A DNA stretch of 64,000 nt from NCBI GenBank assembly GCA_031292575.1, contig JARLGX010000008.1, positions 152,028 through 216,027 on the forward strand, in the 5' to 3' direction. Position 1 is the first letter of the stretch, and every line of letters starts with the position of its first letter. Made by a program: the position numbers and the translations under genes. The DNA comes from Paludibacter sp. GTDB taxonomy: Bacteria; Bacteroidota; Bacteroidia; Bacteroidales; Paludibacteraceae. The notes beneath the pieces were generated by a model. The model ran no database searches. It worked only from the letters and a program-made list of their open reading frames with translations, and had not been told where the DNA came from. This document shows, one piece after another, positions 48,824 to 58,488 of the stretch.

Positions 48824-50431
48824 CTATTTGTAGTCATAGGGATTTGGATTTATTATCGGTGCTTCATCAAAATTTTCTAATGGTGGAGGCGATGGTATTT
48901 GCCATTCCAACGTAGTGCCATGCCATGGATTTGCAGGAGCAATTTCACCTTTTCGGGCACCTTGAACTAAATTAGAAATCATAAATATTAGTCCTCCAAT
49001 TAAAATGAATCCCCCAATTGTTGACACCACTTCTAAGGGCTGAAATTGTGGCAAATAATCAAAATATCTACGTGGCATACCTTCAATTCCTAAAATAAAT
49101 TGAGGAAAATACAACAAATTGAATCCCACAAAGTTAATACCCCAAGCAATAGTAGCACGTTTCATATTATACATTCTACCATACATTTTTGGTAACCAAT
49201 AATGAATGGCAGCAAAAAATGCAAAGCCCATTCCTCCAAATATGATATAATGGAAATGTGCTACCACAAAAGCTGTATCATGCACTTGTACATCTGTAGC
49301 AACCGATCCTAATAATAGCCCGGTAGTTCCACCAATTGTAAAAAGGAAAATGAATGAAAGTGCATAAAGAAATGGTGGTTTCAAATCAATAGAACCTTTA
49401 TACATTGTAGCCAGCCAATTAAACACTTTAATAGCACTTGGAACAGCCACAAGAAAAGTAAGAAATGAAAAGAACCATCTGGCCTGATCACTCATACCCG
49501 AGGTAAACATATGATGTCCCCAAACCAGAAACCCTACTCCGGCAATAGCCAAGCTGGATAACGCAATAGCTTTATATCCATATATTTTCTTTTGACAAAA
49601 AGTAGGTATAATCTCAGTAATCACACCCAATGCAGGAAGAATCATTATATAAACTGCCGGATGTGAATAGATCCAGAACAAATGTTGAAACAATACCGGA
49701 TCACCACCTAAACTTGGGTTAAAGAATCCAATTCCAAAAAGTCGTTCTGCAATAAGCATTAAAAGAGTAATCCCTACAATAGGCGTTGCCAAAAGTTGTG
49801 TCCAGGCAGTTGCATATATGGCCCACGAGAATAAAGGCATATTAAAGAATTTCATCCCCGGTGCTCGCATTTGATGTATGGTTACAATAAAATTCAATCC
49901 GGTAAGGATAGATGAAAACCCAAGTACAAAAGCTGCAAACGTAGCCATTATTACATTTGATCCCGTAGTAGTACTGTAAGGAGCGTAAAATGTCCAACCG
50001 GTATCTGGTGGTCCATTTTGCATAAATTGCGATGCTATTGCCAATCCGCAACCTGTTATATAAACCCACCACGAAAATCGGTTCAGTTTAGGAAAAGCCA
50101 CATCTTTTGCTCCAATTAAAATGGGCAAAAAGAAATTTCCAAAAACAACTGATAAACCCGGAATAACAACCATGAAAATCATAATAATTCCATGAACAGT
50201 AAACATCCCATTATAAGTTTGTGGCTTCATAATGGTTTCACCCGGAGCAATCAACTCAATACGCATAAGCAATCCCATCAGCGCTCCAATCGAGAACAGC
50301 ACAATGATTGCATACATATATATTAATCCGATTCTTTTATGATCTAACGTGAAAATCCAGGAAAAAATACCTTTATATTTTCCTTGATGTTCCAGATAGC
50401 TTACGTATTCATTTTTTTTATTTCCAGACAT
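48824..50431 (-). CDS. coxA: Cytochrome c oxidase subunit I, A2 type
   Basis: Catalytic heme-copper subunit that reduces oxygen to water and pumps protons. Twelve membrane segments; low-spin heme ligand His80 in FTVHGIIM; CuB His257 cross-linked to Tyr261 in IYSHPAVY; HHMF; and VAHFHY for the two hemes. The YSHPxVY sequence, with no Glu at the position of E278 of the A1 type, marks an A2-type oxidase as in Rhodothermus and Thermus caa3. 535 residues. Confidence 0.96.
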   Translation of the reverse strand: MSGNKKNEYVSYLEHQGKYKGIFSWIFTLDHKRIGLIYMYAIIVLFSIGALMGLLMRIELIAPGETIMKPQTYNGMFTVHGIIMIFMVVIPGLSVVFGNFFLPILIGAKDVAFPKLNRFSWWVYITGCGLAIASQFMQNGPPDTGWTFYAPYSTTTGSNVIMATFAAFVLGFSSILTGLNFIVTIHQMRAPGMKFFNMPLFSWAIYATAWTQLLATPIVGITLLMLIAERLFGIGFFNPSLGGDPVLFQHLFWIYSHPAVYIMILPALGVITEIIPTFCQKKIYGYKAIALSSLAIAGVGFLVWGHHMFTSGMSDQARWFFSFLTFLVAVPSAIKVFNWLATMYKGSIDLKPPFLYALSFIFLFTIGGTTGLLLGSVATDVQVHDTAFVVAHFHYIIFGGMGFAFFAAIHYWLPKMYGRMYNMKRATIAWGINFVGFNLLYFPQFILGIEGMPRRYFDYLPQFQPLEVVSTIGGFILIGGLIFMISNLVQGARKGEIAPANPWHGTTLEWQIPSPPPLENFDEAPIINPNPYDYK

Positions 50432-50511
50432 ATACTTTATAGATGATTATTTGGTAAAACTTACAGCCAGTTTTTAATAAATAATGGCAATCGAATTAGT
50501 CAAGAAAATGC

Positions 50512-50913
50512 TTATTTAGCAACTGATCTTAAATATTCAAGCAGAGAGCGAGCCTGTGCTTCAGATAAATTCGGATCGGGCATTGGTACATTCTTGAATT
50601 TTACAACTAAGGCTTTAAAAGTTGGATCATTCTTTTGCATTTTTGTTGTATTATAAATAACATTCATAATATAATCAGGTTTTCTTTCCTTTGTTACATT
50701 TCTCAAAGTTGGTCCAACTTTTTTCTGATCCAGATCATGGCACATGGCACATTTTGAAGTGAATAAACCTTTACCAGCATTAACCATTTGCGGATTAATT
50801 GGTCCCATTTCTACTTTAGTTATCATTTCTTTTGGTTGCACTGCAACTGCATTCATACTAATTAGCAAAAACCCAATTAGTGATAATGCTCCAACTAAAA
50901 ATTTATTTGTCAT
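50512..50913 (-). CDS. Small monoheme cytochrome c
   Basis: Periplasmic electron carrier. Signal peptide, one heme site CAMCH (55-59) and the distal Met in VPMPDPNLSE. 133 residues. Position between the cytochrome-porin and coxA makes it a candidate electron donor to the oxidase. Confidence 0.88.
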   Translation of the reverse strand: MTNKFLVGALSLIGFLLISMNAVAVQPKEMITKVEMGPINPQMVNAGKGLFTSKCAMCHDLDQKKVGPTLRNVTKERKPDYIMNVIYNTTKMQKNDPTFKALVVKFKNVPMPDPNLSEAQARSLLEYLRSVAK

Positions 50914-50943
50914 AATTATTTATTTTAATTTGTTAATTTATTT

Positions 50944-52302
50944 TTAAAAACAAAGCCATGCTAATAGATATATTGTATTATTGTTACCTGCATTTCTACC
51001 CATACCATCGTAATTGGTACTACTTCCATCAAACTTTTGATAAGCAACATATTGTGCTGCAAACTTGGTATTATACCAAGGCAAATATTCAATTTGGAAT
51101 ATAAAACCACTGCTATTAGGTTTATTGTTACCATTTGGGAAATTGGCTATATCTGCACTCCCCGTATTATTAAAATAACCGATCGTTCCGCCAGTGCCAT
51201 TTTTAAAAAATAAATTTCCATCAACTTTAAAAGATTGAAAGTTATAATTGGTCTCAGCCGACAAATCCCGAACTTCATTTTCGTTAACAAAAGAGGAATG
51301 TAACGACAAGGATCCAAATGGCAATGAGCGCTCATATTGTAAATCAACGCCTATATCAACAAACTTATCCAAAGCTCCAGAAATTCCTGTGAGATATTGA
51401 GTAGAAGCAATACCCGAAGTACCTAATTCTAAATAATTTAAACCCCACTGATGCTGCAAAGCTAAACGCCAATATGGGATAAATCCCTTTACCACATTAG
51501 TATTGGTTGTATCCGGTGGATTATGTGAACCTATTTGCGCTGAGCGATAGGTAGTAAATTCAGCAAAAACCAAATCATTGAAAAGTCCATATGCACCTAC
51601 ACCTATTACTTGTCCACCCAAACTTTCAATCAAAGCTGATTTTGCAGGAGATGGAGCTGTAGCAGCACTTGCATAAGGAAATCTCCAGGCGGGTGATGTA
51701 TTCCAGAGGTCTTGCGAAGTCGGGTTATTATTTAAAGTCAAACCATAAAGCAAGCTGTTTGAGCCAAAATTTGTGGTATTTGCATAACGAATATCTGCAT
51801 TATCCATGCCAAAACTTCCATCAGCATAAGTCATTTGAATAAATGACCCGATATGTGGCGTAATCTGTCCGGCAAAGAACATACTTAATTGCTGTGGAAA
51901 TTGACCTGAGTTATTTTGCTGCCCAACCACATCTTTTGCAATACTTGTAAAAGAAGATTGTACCATAACCGACAATGGCAGGTTGTTTAATAGATTTAGC
52001 CTTGTTTTGGGTTTCAGCGTATCTCCACTCTGGTCGTTAATAGTGCTTGCTGTAGTTAAAGTATAACCATTCGCTTTGAACATACGTCCGAAGGAATTCA
52101 GTTCAGGAAATGAAGTGTGGCAGGCTGTACAAGATAACTGGGTTTGCCGCGCATAACTCGGTAAAGCTTTAACAGCTTCGAATGGAGCAATAAAAATAAT
52201 AAAAATAAAACTCAATCTTAAAACATTGATTATAGTTTGTCTGACTTTGAAAGAAGTCAATAAACCGGTACGATTTATTAACCAATAGTTTTTGTTTTTC
52301 AT
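50944..52302 (-). CDS. Outer-membrane cytochrome-porin, Cyc2-like
   Basis: 452 residues: a long signal region, then the mature start ALPSYARQTQLSCTACH with one heme site C58-T-A-C61-H62, continuing FPELNSFGRMFKANGYT, then an all-beta, Gly/Asn/Ser-rich region with strand-like alternation up to a C-terminal Phe. The N-terminal motif (PxxARQTxxxCxxCHxxxPxLxxFGRxFKxxGY) is that of Cyc2 fused cytochrome-porins, in which a single heme sits inside a 16-strand barrel; proven members oxidise iron outside the cell. Whether this member does so is unknown. It lies in the terminal-oxidase operon between SCO and a small cytochrome c. Confidence 0.75.
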   Translation of the reverse strand: MKNKNYWLINRTGLLTSFKVRQTIINVLRLSFIFIIFIAPFEAVKALPSYARQTQLSCTACHTSFPELNSFGRMFKANGYTLTTASTINDQSGDTLKPKTRLNLLNNLPLSVMVQSSFTSIAKDVVGQQNNSGQFPQQLSMFFAGQITPHIGSFIQMTYADGSFGMDNADIRYANTTNFGSNSLLYGLTLNNNPTSQDLWNTSPAWRFPYASAATAPSPAKSALIESLGGQVIGVGAYGLFNDLVFAEFTTYRSAQIGSHNPPDTTNTNVVKGFIPYWRLALQHQWGLNYLELGTSGIASTQYLTGISGALDKFVDIGVDLQYERSLPFGSLSLHSSFVNENEVRDLSAETNYNFQSFKVDGNLFFKNGTGGTIGYFNNTGSADIANFPNGNNKPNSSGFIFQIEYLPWYNTKFAAQYVAYQKFDGSSTNYDGMGRNAGNNNTIYLLAWLCF

Positions 52303-52321
52303 GGTAGAAAATTTAATCAGT

Positions 52322-53098
52322 TTAATTCTTATTGTTGTTTGTTTTTTTTGGCTTAATAAGATATATTAGAACGAAGACAATAATAAAAAATACGATCAAA
52401 ATACCCGCAATCTTCAAAACATCCAGCGCATACCGCTGTCCTTGAGGGTCGTAGCTATAACAAAGCAACAATACTTTCTGAATGGTTGGTCGTGGTTGTC
52501 CTTTATTGGCTTCAATCAGTGCCATTTTAAAATCAATTGGCTGAAAGGTTATACCATATAGATACCGTGTTATCATGCCTGTGGGGCTAACTGCCAGAAT
52601 TGCCGACGGATGAACAAAATCCAATCCAACTGCTTTGGTAATAAAACCAGCTGCATGTGTTATTTTATAAATTGTGGTGCTATCTGTAGTTAAAAAAATC
52701 CATCCATCACTATTTCCTTTGGCATAACGCGCGGTAAAGCGGGTCTTTTTTTCTTTGGCTTTTTCGGGTGTATCCCTATAATTAAAACTTATAGTAATCA
52801 CCTGATAATCTTTCCCGAGAACAAGATCAGTCTTTTTCATCACATCACCTAAACCTTCCAGAAGAGGAGAGCAAAGTCCCGGACAATCGAAATACACAAA
52901 AGATAAAATTGTAGGTTTGTTGATGATTTGTTTTAAACTGACAGTATCAAACTTATCGTTTATAAATTTCAAATCCAATGGAATAGTGCTGCCAAGATGT
53001 TCAACAATTCCTACTTGTGGCGATTGATCTACTTGTGCAAAAGAGCATTCGATTACGCTAACAAAAAATATAAAAATAAGAATGAGCTTTTTATTCAT
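52322..53098 (-). CDS. SCO family copper chaperone
   Basis: Thioredoxin-fold copper-delivery protein for the CuA site of subunit II. Signal peptide, the copper/thiol motif CPGLC in YFDCPGLCSPLLEG, the later conserved His in VHPSA, and a C-terminal membrane anchor (ILIVFFIIVFVLIYLIKP). 258 residues. Directly between the cytochrome-porin and DoxX genes. Confidence 0.92.
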   Translation of the reverse strand: MNKKLILIFIFFVSVIECSFAQVDQSPQVGIVEHLGSTIPLDLKFINDKFDTVSLKQIINKPTILSFVYFDCPGLCSPLLEGLGDVMKKTDLVLGKDYQVITISFNYRDTPEKAKEKKTRFTARYAKGNSDGWIFLTTDSTTIYKITHAAGFITKAVGLDFVHPSAILAVSPTGMITRYLYGITFQPIDFKMALIEANKGQPRPTIQKVLLLCYSYDPQGQRYALDVLKIAGILIVFFIIVFVLIYLIKPKKTNNNKN

Positions 53099-53103
53099 GA
53101 TTA

Positions 53104-53487
53104 CTATTCTTTAGTTGTTTTAGTTTCGAAAAGGTCTGAATTAATGGCAATCATTATAGCACCACCCATTAAACTCGTATCTTTAAGAAGTTCAATTAAT
53201 GCTATTTGCCAGTCTGAAGTAAATAAGCCGGGGATATGAATAGTTACAATAAAAAGAAATAATAATCCGGCTAATCCAAAGCTAACAATTTTTATATTCT
53301 TATTTAACATTATACTAACACTCGCAATTATCAACAATAATCCCGTTAACAAAATAGTGTAAGCCCCGCCTGGTATAAATGAAGACATCATTCCAATAAA
53401 AAAATCTTTCATCAATAAATGATTTAAGCCCATTATACCAAAAGGTAAAGCAAAAAGAATTCGTCCAACAATTACTAGTTTTTTCAT
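53104..53487 (-). CDS. DoxX-like membrane protein
   Basis: 127 residues with four membrane segments and the opening GRILFALPFGIMGLNHLLM, as in the DoxX family of respiratory accessory proteins. It overlaps the preceding cytochrome gene by four bases (ATGA) and is followed by SCO after 5 bp, so it is an integral part of the operon. Its biochemical role is unknown. Confidence 0.8.
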   Translation of the reverse strand: MKKLVIVGRILFALPFGIMGLNHLLMKDFFIGMMSSFIPGGAYTILLTGLLLIIASVSIMLNKNIKIVSFGLAGLLFLFIVTIHIPGLFTSDWQIALIELLKDTSLMGGAIMIAINSDLFETKTTKE

Positions 53488-54401
53488 GATTTTAAATTTT
53501 TAATGTCACTTGATTTATTTAATTTAAATAGATTATAAACGATATAACCAAATACCGAGAGAACTAAAAAAACACAGAATAAATAAGTAAGAATCAACCA
53601 AACAGGAGCTTTCGCCAGAACATTCCAAATGGCTCTCTTTTCAGTCAGACTGGGTTTGTTGGTAGGAACACCAACCTTAAATACTTTCTGATATTGAACC
53701 TCTCCATAACTATCATCATTTACTGATACAATTAAATCAACATTTCCATTTTTGTCGCCGGGTAAATCTTTTGGGAAACTAAATACAACTAATCCATTGG
53801 CATCGGTACGATTGGTTTTATCTATTTGGAGTTTTCCAAAATATCTCTTTGCAAAAAGCTCTACTTCATCATTTTTTAGCGACACAACCCCGGTAGTTTC
53901 ATTTGCTTTCACAAGCACTTTTATCTGATTGGTCTTAGCATCGAACTCCATAGTTATTTTTACCAGTTTGCTCTTTCCTGAATCAAACTTAGATAATACC
54001 TGCACATAATCTTTATTGAAACTTCTTATGTAAGAAATGACTTTCCAACGGTCTTGGTCTGTCAGTACATCTTTGAATGATGGCATTATCACTCTACCTG
54101 TACTAATAATGTAGAAAATATCTCCATCGGTACGATGCTGAGTTACTGCACCGGCCAAATCGGGGGGTATAGGGCTTAATGACTTCAGACTATTTCCTTT
54201 GCCCGGATTACCATGACAGGACACACAATTCTTTGTAAAAATGGCTTCTCCTTCTTTTGCTGTTGAAGCATTGAAAGGAAAGCTGCTGTTCTTTGCCGAC
54301 TGATCTGCCGGAATATTCCAGTTCTGCGCCGCCACGTTTATAGCTAAAAGTGAACCGAGTATAATTGTTGTGAGTTTTAAACCAATATTCTTCTTGTACA
54401 T
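53484..54401 (-). CDS. Membrane-anchored monoheme cytochrome c
   Basis: Periplasmic-facing cytochrome with signal peptide, heme site CVSCH (59-63) and distal Met in RVIMPSF, an Ig-like middle domain (about 130-250) and a C-terminal anchor (WLILTYLFCVFLVLSVFGYI). 305 residues. Its place right after the Fe-S and NrfD genes makes it the likely electron exit of that membrane complex towards the oxidase. Confidence 0.85.
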   Translation of the reverse strand: MYKKNIGLKLTTIILGSLLAINVAAQNWNIPADQSAKNSSFPFNASTAKEGEAIFTKNCVSCHGNPGKGNSLKSLSPIPPDLAGAVTQHRTDGDIFYIISTGRVIMPSFKDVLTDQDRWKVISYIRSFNKDYVQVLSKFDSGKSKLVKITMEFDAKTNQIKVLVKANETTGVVSLKNDEVELFAKRYFGKLQIDKTNRTDANGLVVFSFPKDLPGDKNGNVDLIVSVNDDSYGEVQYQKVFKVGVPTNKPSLTEKRAIWNVLAKAPVWLILTYLFCVFLVLSVFGYIVYNLFKLNKSSDIKNLKS

Positions 54402-54424
54402 AAATTGTTTGATTAATAGTTGCT

Positions 54425-54479
54425 ACTTACCACCGGTTACCTTTTACCGACTACTTGCTTGTACTACTTATTACCCACT
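54425..54479. repeat. AC-starting heptamer tract, overlapping the nrfD-like stop
   Basis: Units read ACTTACC, ACCGGTT, ACCTTTT, ACCGACT, ACTTGCT, a six-base TGTACT, ACTTATT, ACCCACT. The tract occupies the gap to the cytochrome gene and enters the last codons of the nrfD-like gene (54464-54479). Confidence 0.5.
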
Positions 54480-55786
54480 TTTTCGGGTTCTTCAAGTTCT
54501 TCCAATGTTTCATGAATGGGAATAATTGGTATAACTTTCGACAAAATAGTAATTATAATTATTGCCAATAAAATGGGCGCAATTGTTATCAGTATTTCTA
54601 TTAATGTAGGCGTATAAAATTTAAAATTCAGCGGAACATTCTGAATGGGTAAATATGGGTGCTCCTGTGTAGGAACAACTATGATGTACCGTTTAAACCA
54701 CGCTCCAACCAAAACAAATATTGAAACGACCATAACGGGCAAAGGCTTTCGCATTTGTTTAAACAAAAGTATGATGATTGGAAGTACAAGTCCCAAGAGT
54801 TGAGTTGACCAAAACAATAGAGCATGTGCACCGGTAAATAATTCGTTAAGATGGATAGCATCAAACTTTTTCATTTTATAACCCGGAACCATGAATTCAT
54901 TCAAATTAAAATACAGATAAACCAGCGATACCAATACCAACAATTTAGCCATTTTATCAAAATGCATATCGGTGATATAATCCTTCAGTTTATAATTGTA
55001 GCGATAAAAATACATGGCAATAATTACCGCAGCACATCCGGCCACAAAAGCCCCGGAAACAAAATAAGGACCGAAAATGGTGGAGTCCCAGCCTGCTCTG
55101 GAAGTATTAGCAAAAAGCCATGAAGTAACAGTATGAATACCAAATGCTACCGGAATAATGAGGATAGCTAAAACACGAATCGAGTTTTTAATAATTTTTT
55201 GTTGTTCTGGAGTATTATTCCAGTTCAGAGATAAAATTTTATAAATTGTACGTTGAATTTTTGGAGCTTTTTCTAATTTGTCATAACAAATTTTGAAATC
55301 AGGAATAAGTGGTAAATAAAGCAATAATAAACTTATGATAATATAAATGGTAACTACGGTAATATCCCACACAATGGGCGATTGAACCCGGCCATGAATA
55401 AACACATAAAGAAGTCTATCGGGCCTACCCATATCCGAAATAATTACTAATCCCGCCACAGATGCAAAAGCCAAAGCAATAATCTCAGCAATTCGAGCCA
55501 AAGGAGAAGCCCACTTAATTCCGATTAAACCAAGCACAGCCGTCATCAACATCCCAATTAAACTTACTGCCACAAAAAATACAAAATTGGAAATGTATAA
55601 GCCCCATGAAACATAATCACGAATGCCGGCTACACCTAACCCATCTCTTAACTGAATGGTGTAAGCATATATACACACCAAAAATGAAATTCCTAATACG
55701 CCCATCCATATAATAAAGGCTTTATTTAGACGAATATGTCTAAGCAAGTCGGATGTAATTGTGTCTGATTTTAATTGATCTAACAT
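54464..55786 (-). CDS. NrfD/polysulfide reductase-like membrane quinol subunit
   Basis: Integral membrane protein of the NrfD/PsrC family; these bind a quinol near the periplasmic side and pass electrons to a periplasmic Fe-S partner, or the reverse. 440 residues with about ten membrane segments (for example AFIIWMGVLGISFLVCIYAY, SNFVFFVAVSLIGMLMTAVL, ALLFWSTQLLGLVLPIII). The Fe-S partner is encoded 145 bp upstream and the cytochrome 62 bp downstream. The length and partners resemble ActC of alternative complex III. The end of the frame overlaps a heptamer tract. Confidence 0.88.
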   Translation of the reverse strand: MLDQLKSDTITSDLLRHIRLNKAFIIWMGVLGISFLVCIYAYTIQLRDGLGVAGIRDYVSWGLYISNFVFFVAVSLIGMLMTAVLGLIGIKWASPLARIAEIIALAFASVAGLVIISDMGRPDRLLYVFIHGRVQSPIVWDITVVTIYIIISLLLLYLPLIPDFKICYDKLEKAPKIQRTIYKILSLNWNNTPEQQKIIKNSIRVLAILIIPVAFGIHTVTSWLFANTSRAGWDSTIFGPYFVSGAFVAGCAAVIIAMYFYRYNYKLKDYITDMHFDKMAKLLVLVSLVYLYFNLNEFMVPGYKMKKFDAIHLNELFTGAHALLFWSTQLLGLVLPIIILLFKQMRKPLPVMVVSIFVLVGAWFKRYIIVVPTQEHPYLPIQNVPLNFKFYTPTLIEILITIAPILLAIIIITILSKVIPIIPIHETLEELEEPEKVGNK

Positions 55787-55931
55787 AAGCTATTAATTCA
55801 TTATTTAATATTACCCATTAACTCTAAAAGAAAGATAATAACACTCTTGTTTTAGTATTGGAAATATGTAACGTTATGTTACATCCCATATTATCAATAA
55901 TTTATGTTAAGTATCTTGTTGTTTTTCAGAG

Positions 55932-56894
55932 TCATCCTTTTAAATGTTCTTCAGCTTCCTCTCTGTCTTTGTCCTGAAATGGATACGATTTTCCTTTTGG
56001 AGGCAAATAATAAACTCTTGGGTTTGTTCCCAATTCTGCCATCAGTCTGTAACCGCCATTGTCTTCAAGCAGTTTTTTAAACCTCACAGTTTCTTTGGTT
56101 GTACCATTGGTCACAGCATCTTCATTCTCATCACCAAAGTAAAAAACTCCGTTAGGACAAGCACCAACACAGTATGGCAATTTACCTTCACGCACTCGGT
56201 CGGCACTGAATAAGCATTTGGTTATTGTTCCCTTACGTTGTGGTACATTCAATTCCACATTGTAAGTTAAGTCTTTATCTTCCTGTTCATGTAATGGTTT
56301 TGACCAGTTGAAATAACGGGCACTATACGGGCATGCAGCAATACAAAAACGGCACCCGATACATCGTTCGTTATCTATGAGCACAATACCATCAGGGCGT
56401 TTAAATGTAGCATCAACCGGACAAACAGCCACGCAGGGCGGATTATCACAATGTTGACATTGTTTTGGCATATAATAAGGAGGAGTGTCTAATGACTCCT
56501 GCATTTTCAGTGTAGTAATATGCGATTGTTCGGGGCGGAGGTGATGTGCAGACTGGCAAGACGACATACATTTGCGGGCATTTCTACAACGTGACAAATC
56601 AATAACCATTACCCAACGTTTTCCTACTATGCCTTCTCTACCTTCTTTTTGCAGGTAGGTAAGAACTTCCTGTTTTGACTTTACAACTTTACCAGCATCT
56701 TTACGATCTATTTCTATGAGCTCATTTTCAGCAGTAAGTACTTTTATTCTATCGATCTGTCTTTTTCGCTTGTCATAGTTAATACCGGCAAAAATTGCAG
56801 AACCACCTATTACTGCACCAATACCTACATATCCAAGTTCTTGTAAAAATTCTCTTCTTGTTTTATTTTTGGGCTTATCTTCTTTTTCACTCAT
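55932..56894 (-). CDS. Tat-exported four-cluster Fe-S protein
   Basis: Electron-transfer subunit of the DmsB/HybA/NrfC type. The twin-arginine motif KTRREFL with hydrophobic VGIGAVIGGSAIF marks Tat export, so the clusters face the periplasm. Cys groups are CRNARKCMSSC, CQHCDNPPCVAVCP, CIGCRFCIAACP and CLFSADRVREGKLPYCVGACP, enough for four [4Fe-4S] clusters. 320 residues. No molybdopterin subunit is nearby. First gene of the respiratory cluster; a weak -7 candidate (TTTCTTTG, minus strand, 56937-56944) precedes it. Confidence 0.9.
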   Translation of the reverse strand: MSEKEDKPKNKTRREFLQELGYVGIGAVIGGSAIFAGINYDKRKRQIDRIKVLTAENELIEIDRKDAGKVVKSKQEVLTYLQKEGREGIVGKRWVMVIDLSRCRNARKCMSSCQSAHHLRPEQSHITTLKMQESLDTPPYYMPKQCQHCDNPPCVAVCPVDATFKRPDGIVLIDNERCIGCRFCIAACPYSARYFNWSKPLHEQEDKDLTYNVELNVPQRKGTITKCLFSADRVREGKLPYCVGACPNGVFYFGDENEDAVTNGTTKETVRFKKLLEDNGGYRLMAELGTNPRVYYLPPKGKSYPFQDKDREEAEEHLKG

Positions 56895-57361
56895 CCGGCT
56901 TGTAATTAAAAATTATTAATTAGAAATAGTTTATTACAAAGAAATTAAAATTAGTTCATGCTTATGCAATAAATTGATTATTAAAGCATTATAGTTGAAA
57001 AATTTAAATCTATATAATAATACTTTTATATAAGATGCAAATATATAATAAAGATTTTATTAAGCAAACTTATACGAATATATTTCATATATATATTTGA
57101 AATTATTTCATTTTTTGAATAACTACAAACAACTGAAAATATGGAATGTCTATAAAATAAATTAATCGTAAAGACTGTAAATAAAATTATCTACAAAAAA
57201 AATGGAATCAATTAAAGCGATTATTAGGTAAATAAGTATATTTCATTTTTTTTAGCAAGTAAGATTAATTATGTACAAAAAAATCACTCCAAAAACAAAA
57301 TTATTTATCCTCTATATTGAATTATTTTCTGAATGAACTGTATTTGTCGGTTAAAATGTTG
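56895..57361. other. AT-rich divergent intergenic region
   Basis: Nothing coding. The only sites I can point to are the weak minus-strand -7 candidate at 56937-56944 for the respiratory operon and an ATTTCA-N10-TGAAAT inverted pair at 57082-57103 of unknown meaning. Confidence 0.4.
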
Positions 57362-57369
57362 TAGCTTTG
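57362..57369 (+). promoter_or_regulatory. -7 box of the esterase gene
   Basis: TAGCTTTG, perfect TAnnTTTG, 28 bp before the ATG. A TTTG lies at 57343-57346, but the spacer is only 15 bp. Confidence 0.5.
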
Positions 57370-57397
57370 TCATATAAAAAAAATAAACTCCTACTTT

Positions 57398-58477
57398 ATG
57401 TCAAAGAAAATATGGTTCAACTTTACCTTGTTAGCGTTTCTTACAATAAGCAGTGGACAGGCTAAAACGATAAATTTCAATAACCCTAACATTCGCTATG
57501 AAGGCAGAATTCTCTATAATTCAAATGCAGCTGTTTTATCCTGGTCAGGGACATCAGTAACTGTCAATTTTCAGGGAAAAGAGATTTCTGCCATATTACA
57601 AGATATGGATACCGCCAATTATTACAATGTAATACTAGATAAGAAAGTGGTTTCAAAGATTCATACAGATACTACGAAGCATTCTTATATATTGGCATCG
57701 GGCTTATTTAAAGGCAATCATACCCTTCAATTATTCAAACGAACCGAATGGGATAAAGGAAAAACATTATTCTATGGATTTGAAACATCAGGAAACACCA
57801 GATTGTTGCCTCCTTCAGCACCTAAAAAACGAAAAATTGAGTTTTATGGCAATTCCATCACGTGCGGTTATGCTATGGAAGATACAAGTGGCAAAGATTC
57901 TTGGTATGGATATTTCGAAAATAATTACCTTTCGTATGCAGCTCTGACAGCCAGACATTATGATGCGCAATATCAATGCATATCAAAAAGTGGAATTGGC
58001 GTTATGGTAAGTTGGTTTCCACTTATTATGCCTGAAATGTACGACCGCACTGATGCGACTGACTCTATATCTAAATGGAATTTTTCAAATTACACTCCTG
58101 ATATTGTGGTTATTAACTTATTTCAAAATGATTCGTGGATTATAAAAATGCACGACAATGCCGAATTTAAACATCGGTTTGGAACAAAGGAACCAAATTC
58201 AGATTATATTATAGCTGCTTATAAAAGTTTTGTAACTGCAATTCGGAGTAAATATCCAAAAGCTTCCATCATCTGTGCACTCGGCAATATGGATGCAACC
58301 AGAGAGGGCTCAGTTTGGCCCGGATATATTGAGCAAGCCGCAAAGCAATTGAATGATCCTAAAATATACACCTGCTTTTTTAAATATAAAAACACTGATG
58401 GTCATCCCAAAGTACCCGAACAACAAGCAATGGCTGACAGTCTAATCAAATTTATTGATAAGAATATCAACTGGTAA
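57398..58477 (+). CDS. CE2-like SGNH esterase, exported
   Basis: Probable acetyl esterase that removes acetyl groups from a plant-type polysaccharide. Signal peptide ending at GQA; an N-terminal beta-sandwich (about 25-135); an SGNH domain with Ser153 in EFYGNSITCGYAM, the conserved INLFQND, and His336 in NTDGHPKV. The order beta-sandwich then SGNH is that of carbohydrate esterase family 2. 359 residues. It stands alone and converges with the TonB receptor gene, 11 bp away. Confidence 0.82.
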   Translation: MSKKIWFNFTLLAFLTISSGQAKTINFNNPNIRYEGRILYNSNAAVLSWSGTSVTVNFQGKEISAILQDMDTANYYNVILDKKVVSKIHTDTTKHSYILASGLFKGNHTLQLFKRTEWDKGKTLFYGFETSGNTRLLPPSAPKKRKIEFYGNSITCGYAMEDTSGKDSWYGYFENNYLSYAALTARHYDAQYQCISKSGIGVMVSWFPLIMPEMYDRTDATDSISKWNFSNYTPDIVVINLFQNDSWIIKMHDNAEFKHRFGTKEPNSDYIIAAYKSFVTAIRSKYPKASIICALGNMDATREGSVWPGYIEQAAKQLNDPKIYTCFFKYKNTDGHPKVPEQQAMADSLIKFIDKNINW

Positions 58478-58488
58478 TTAATTTATCT

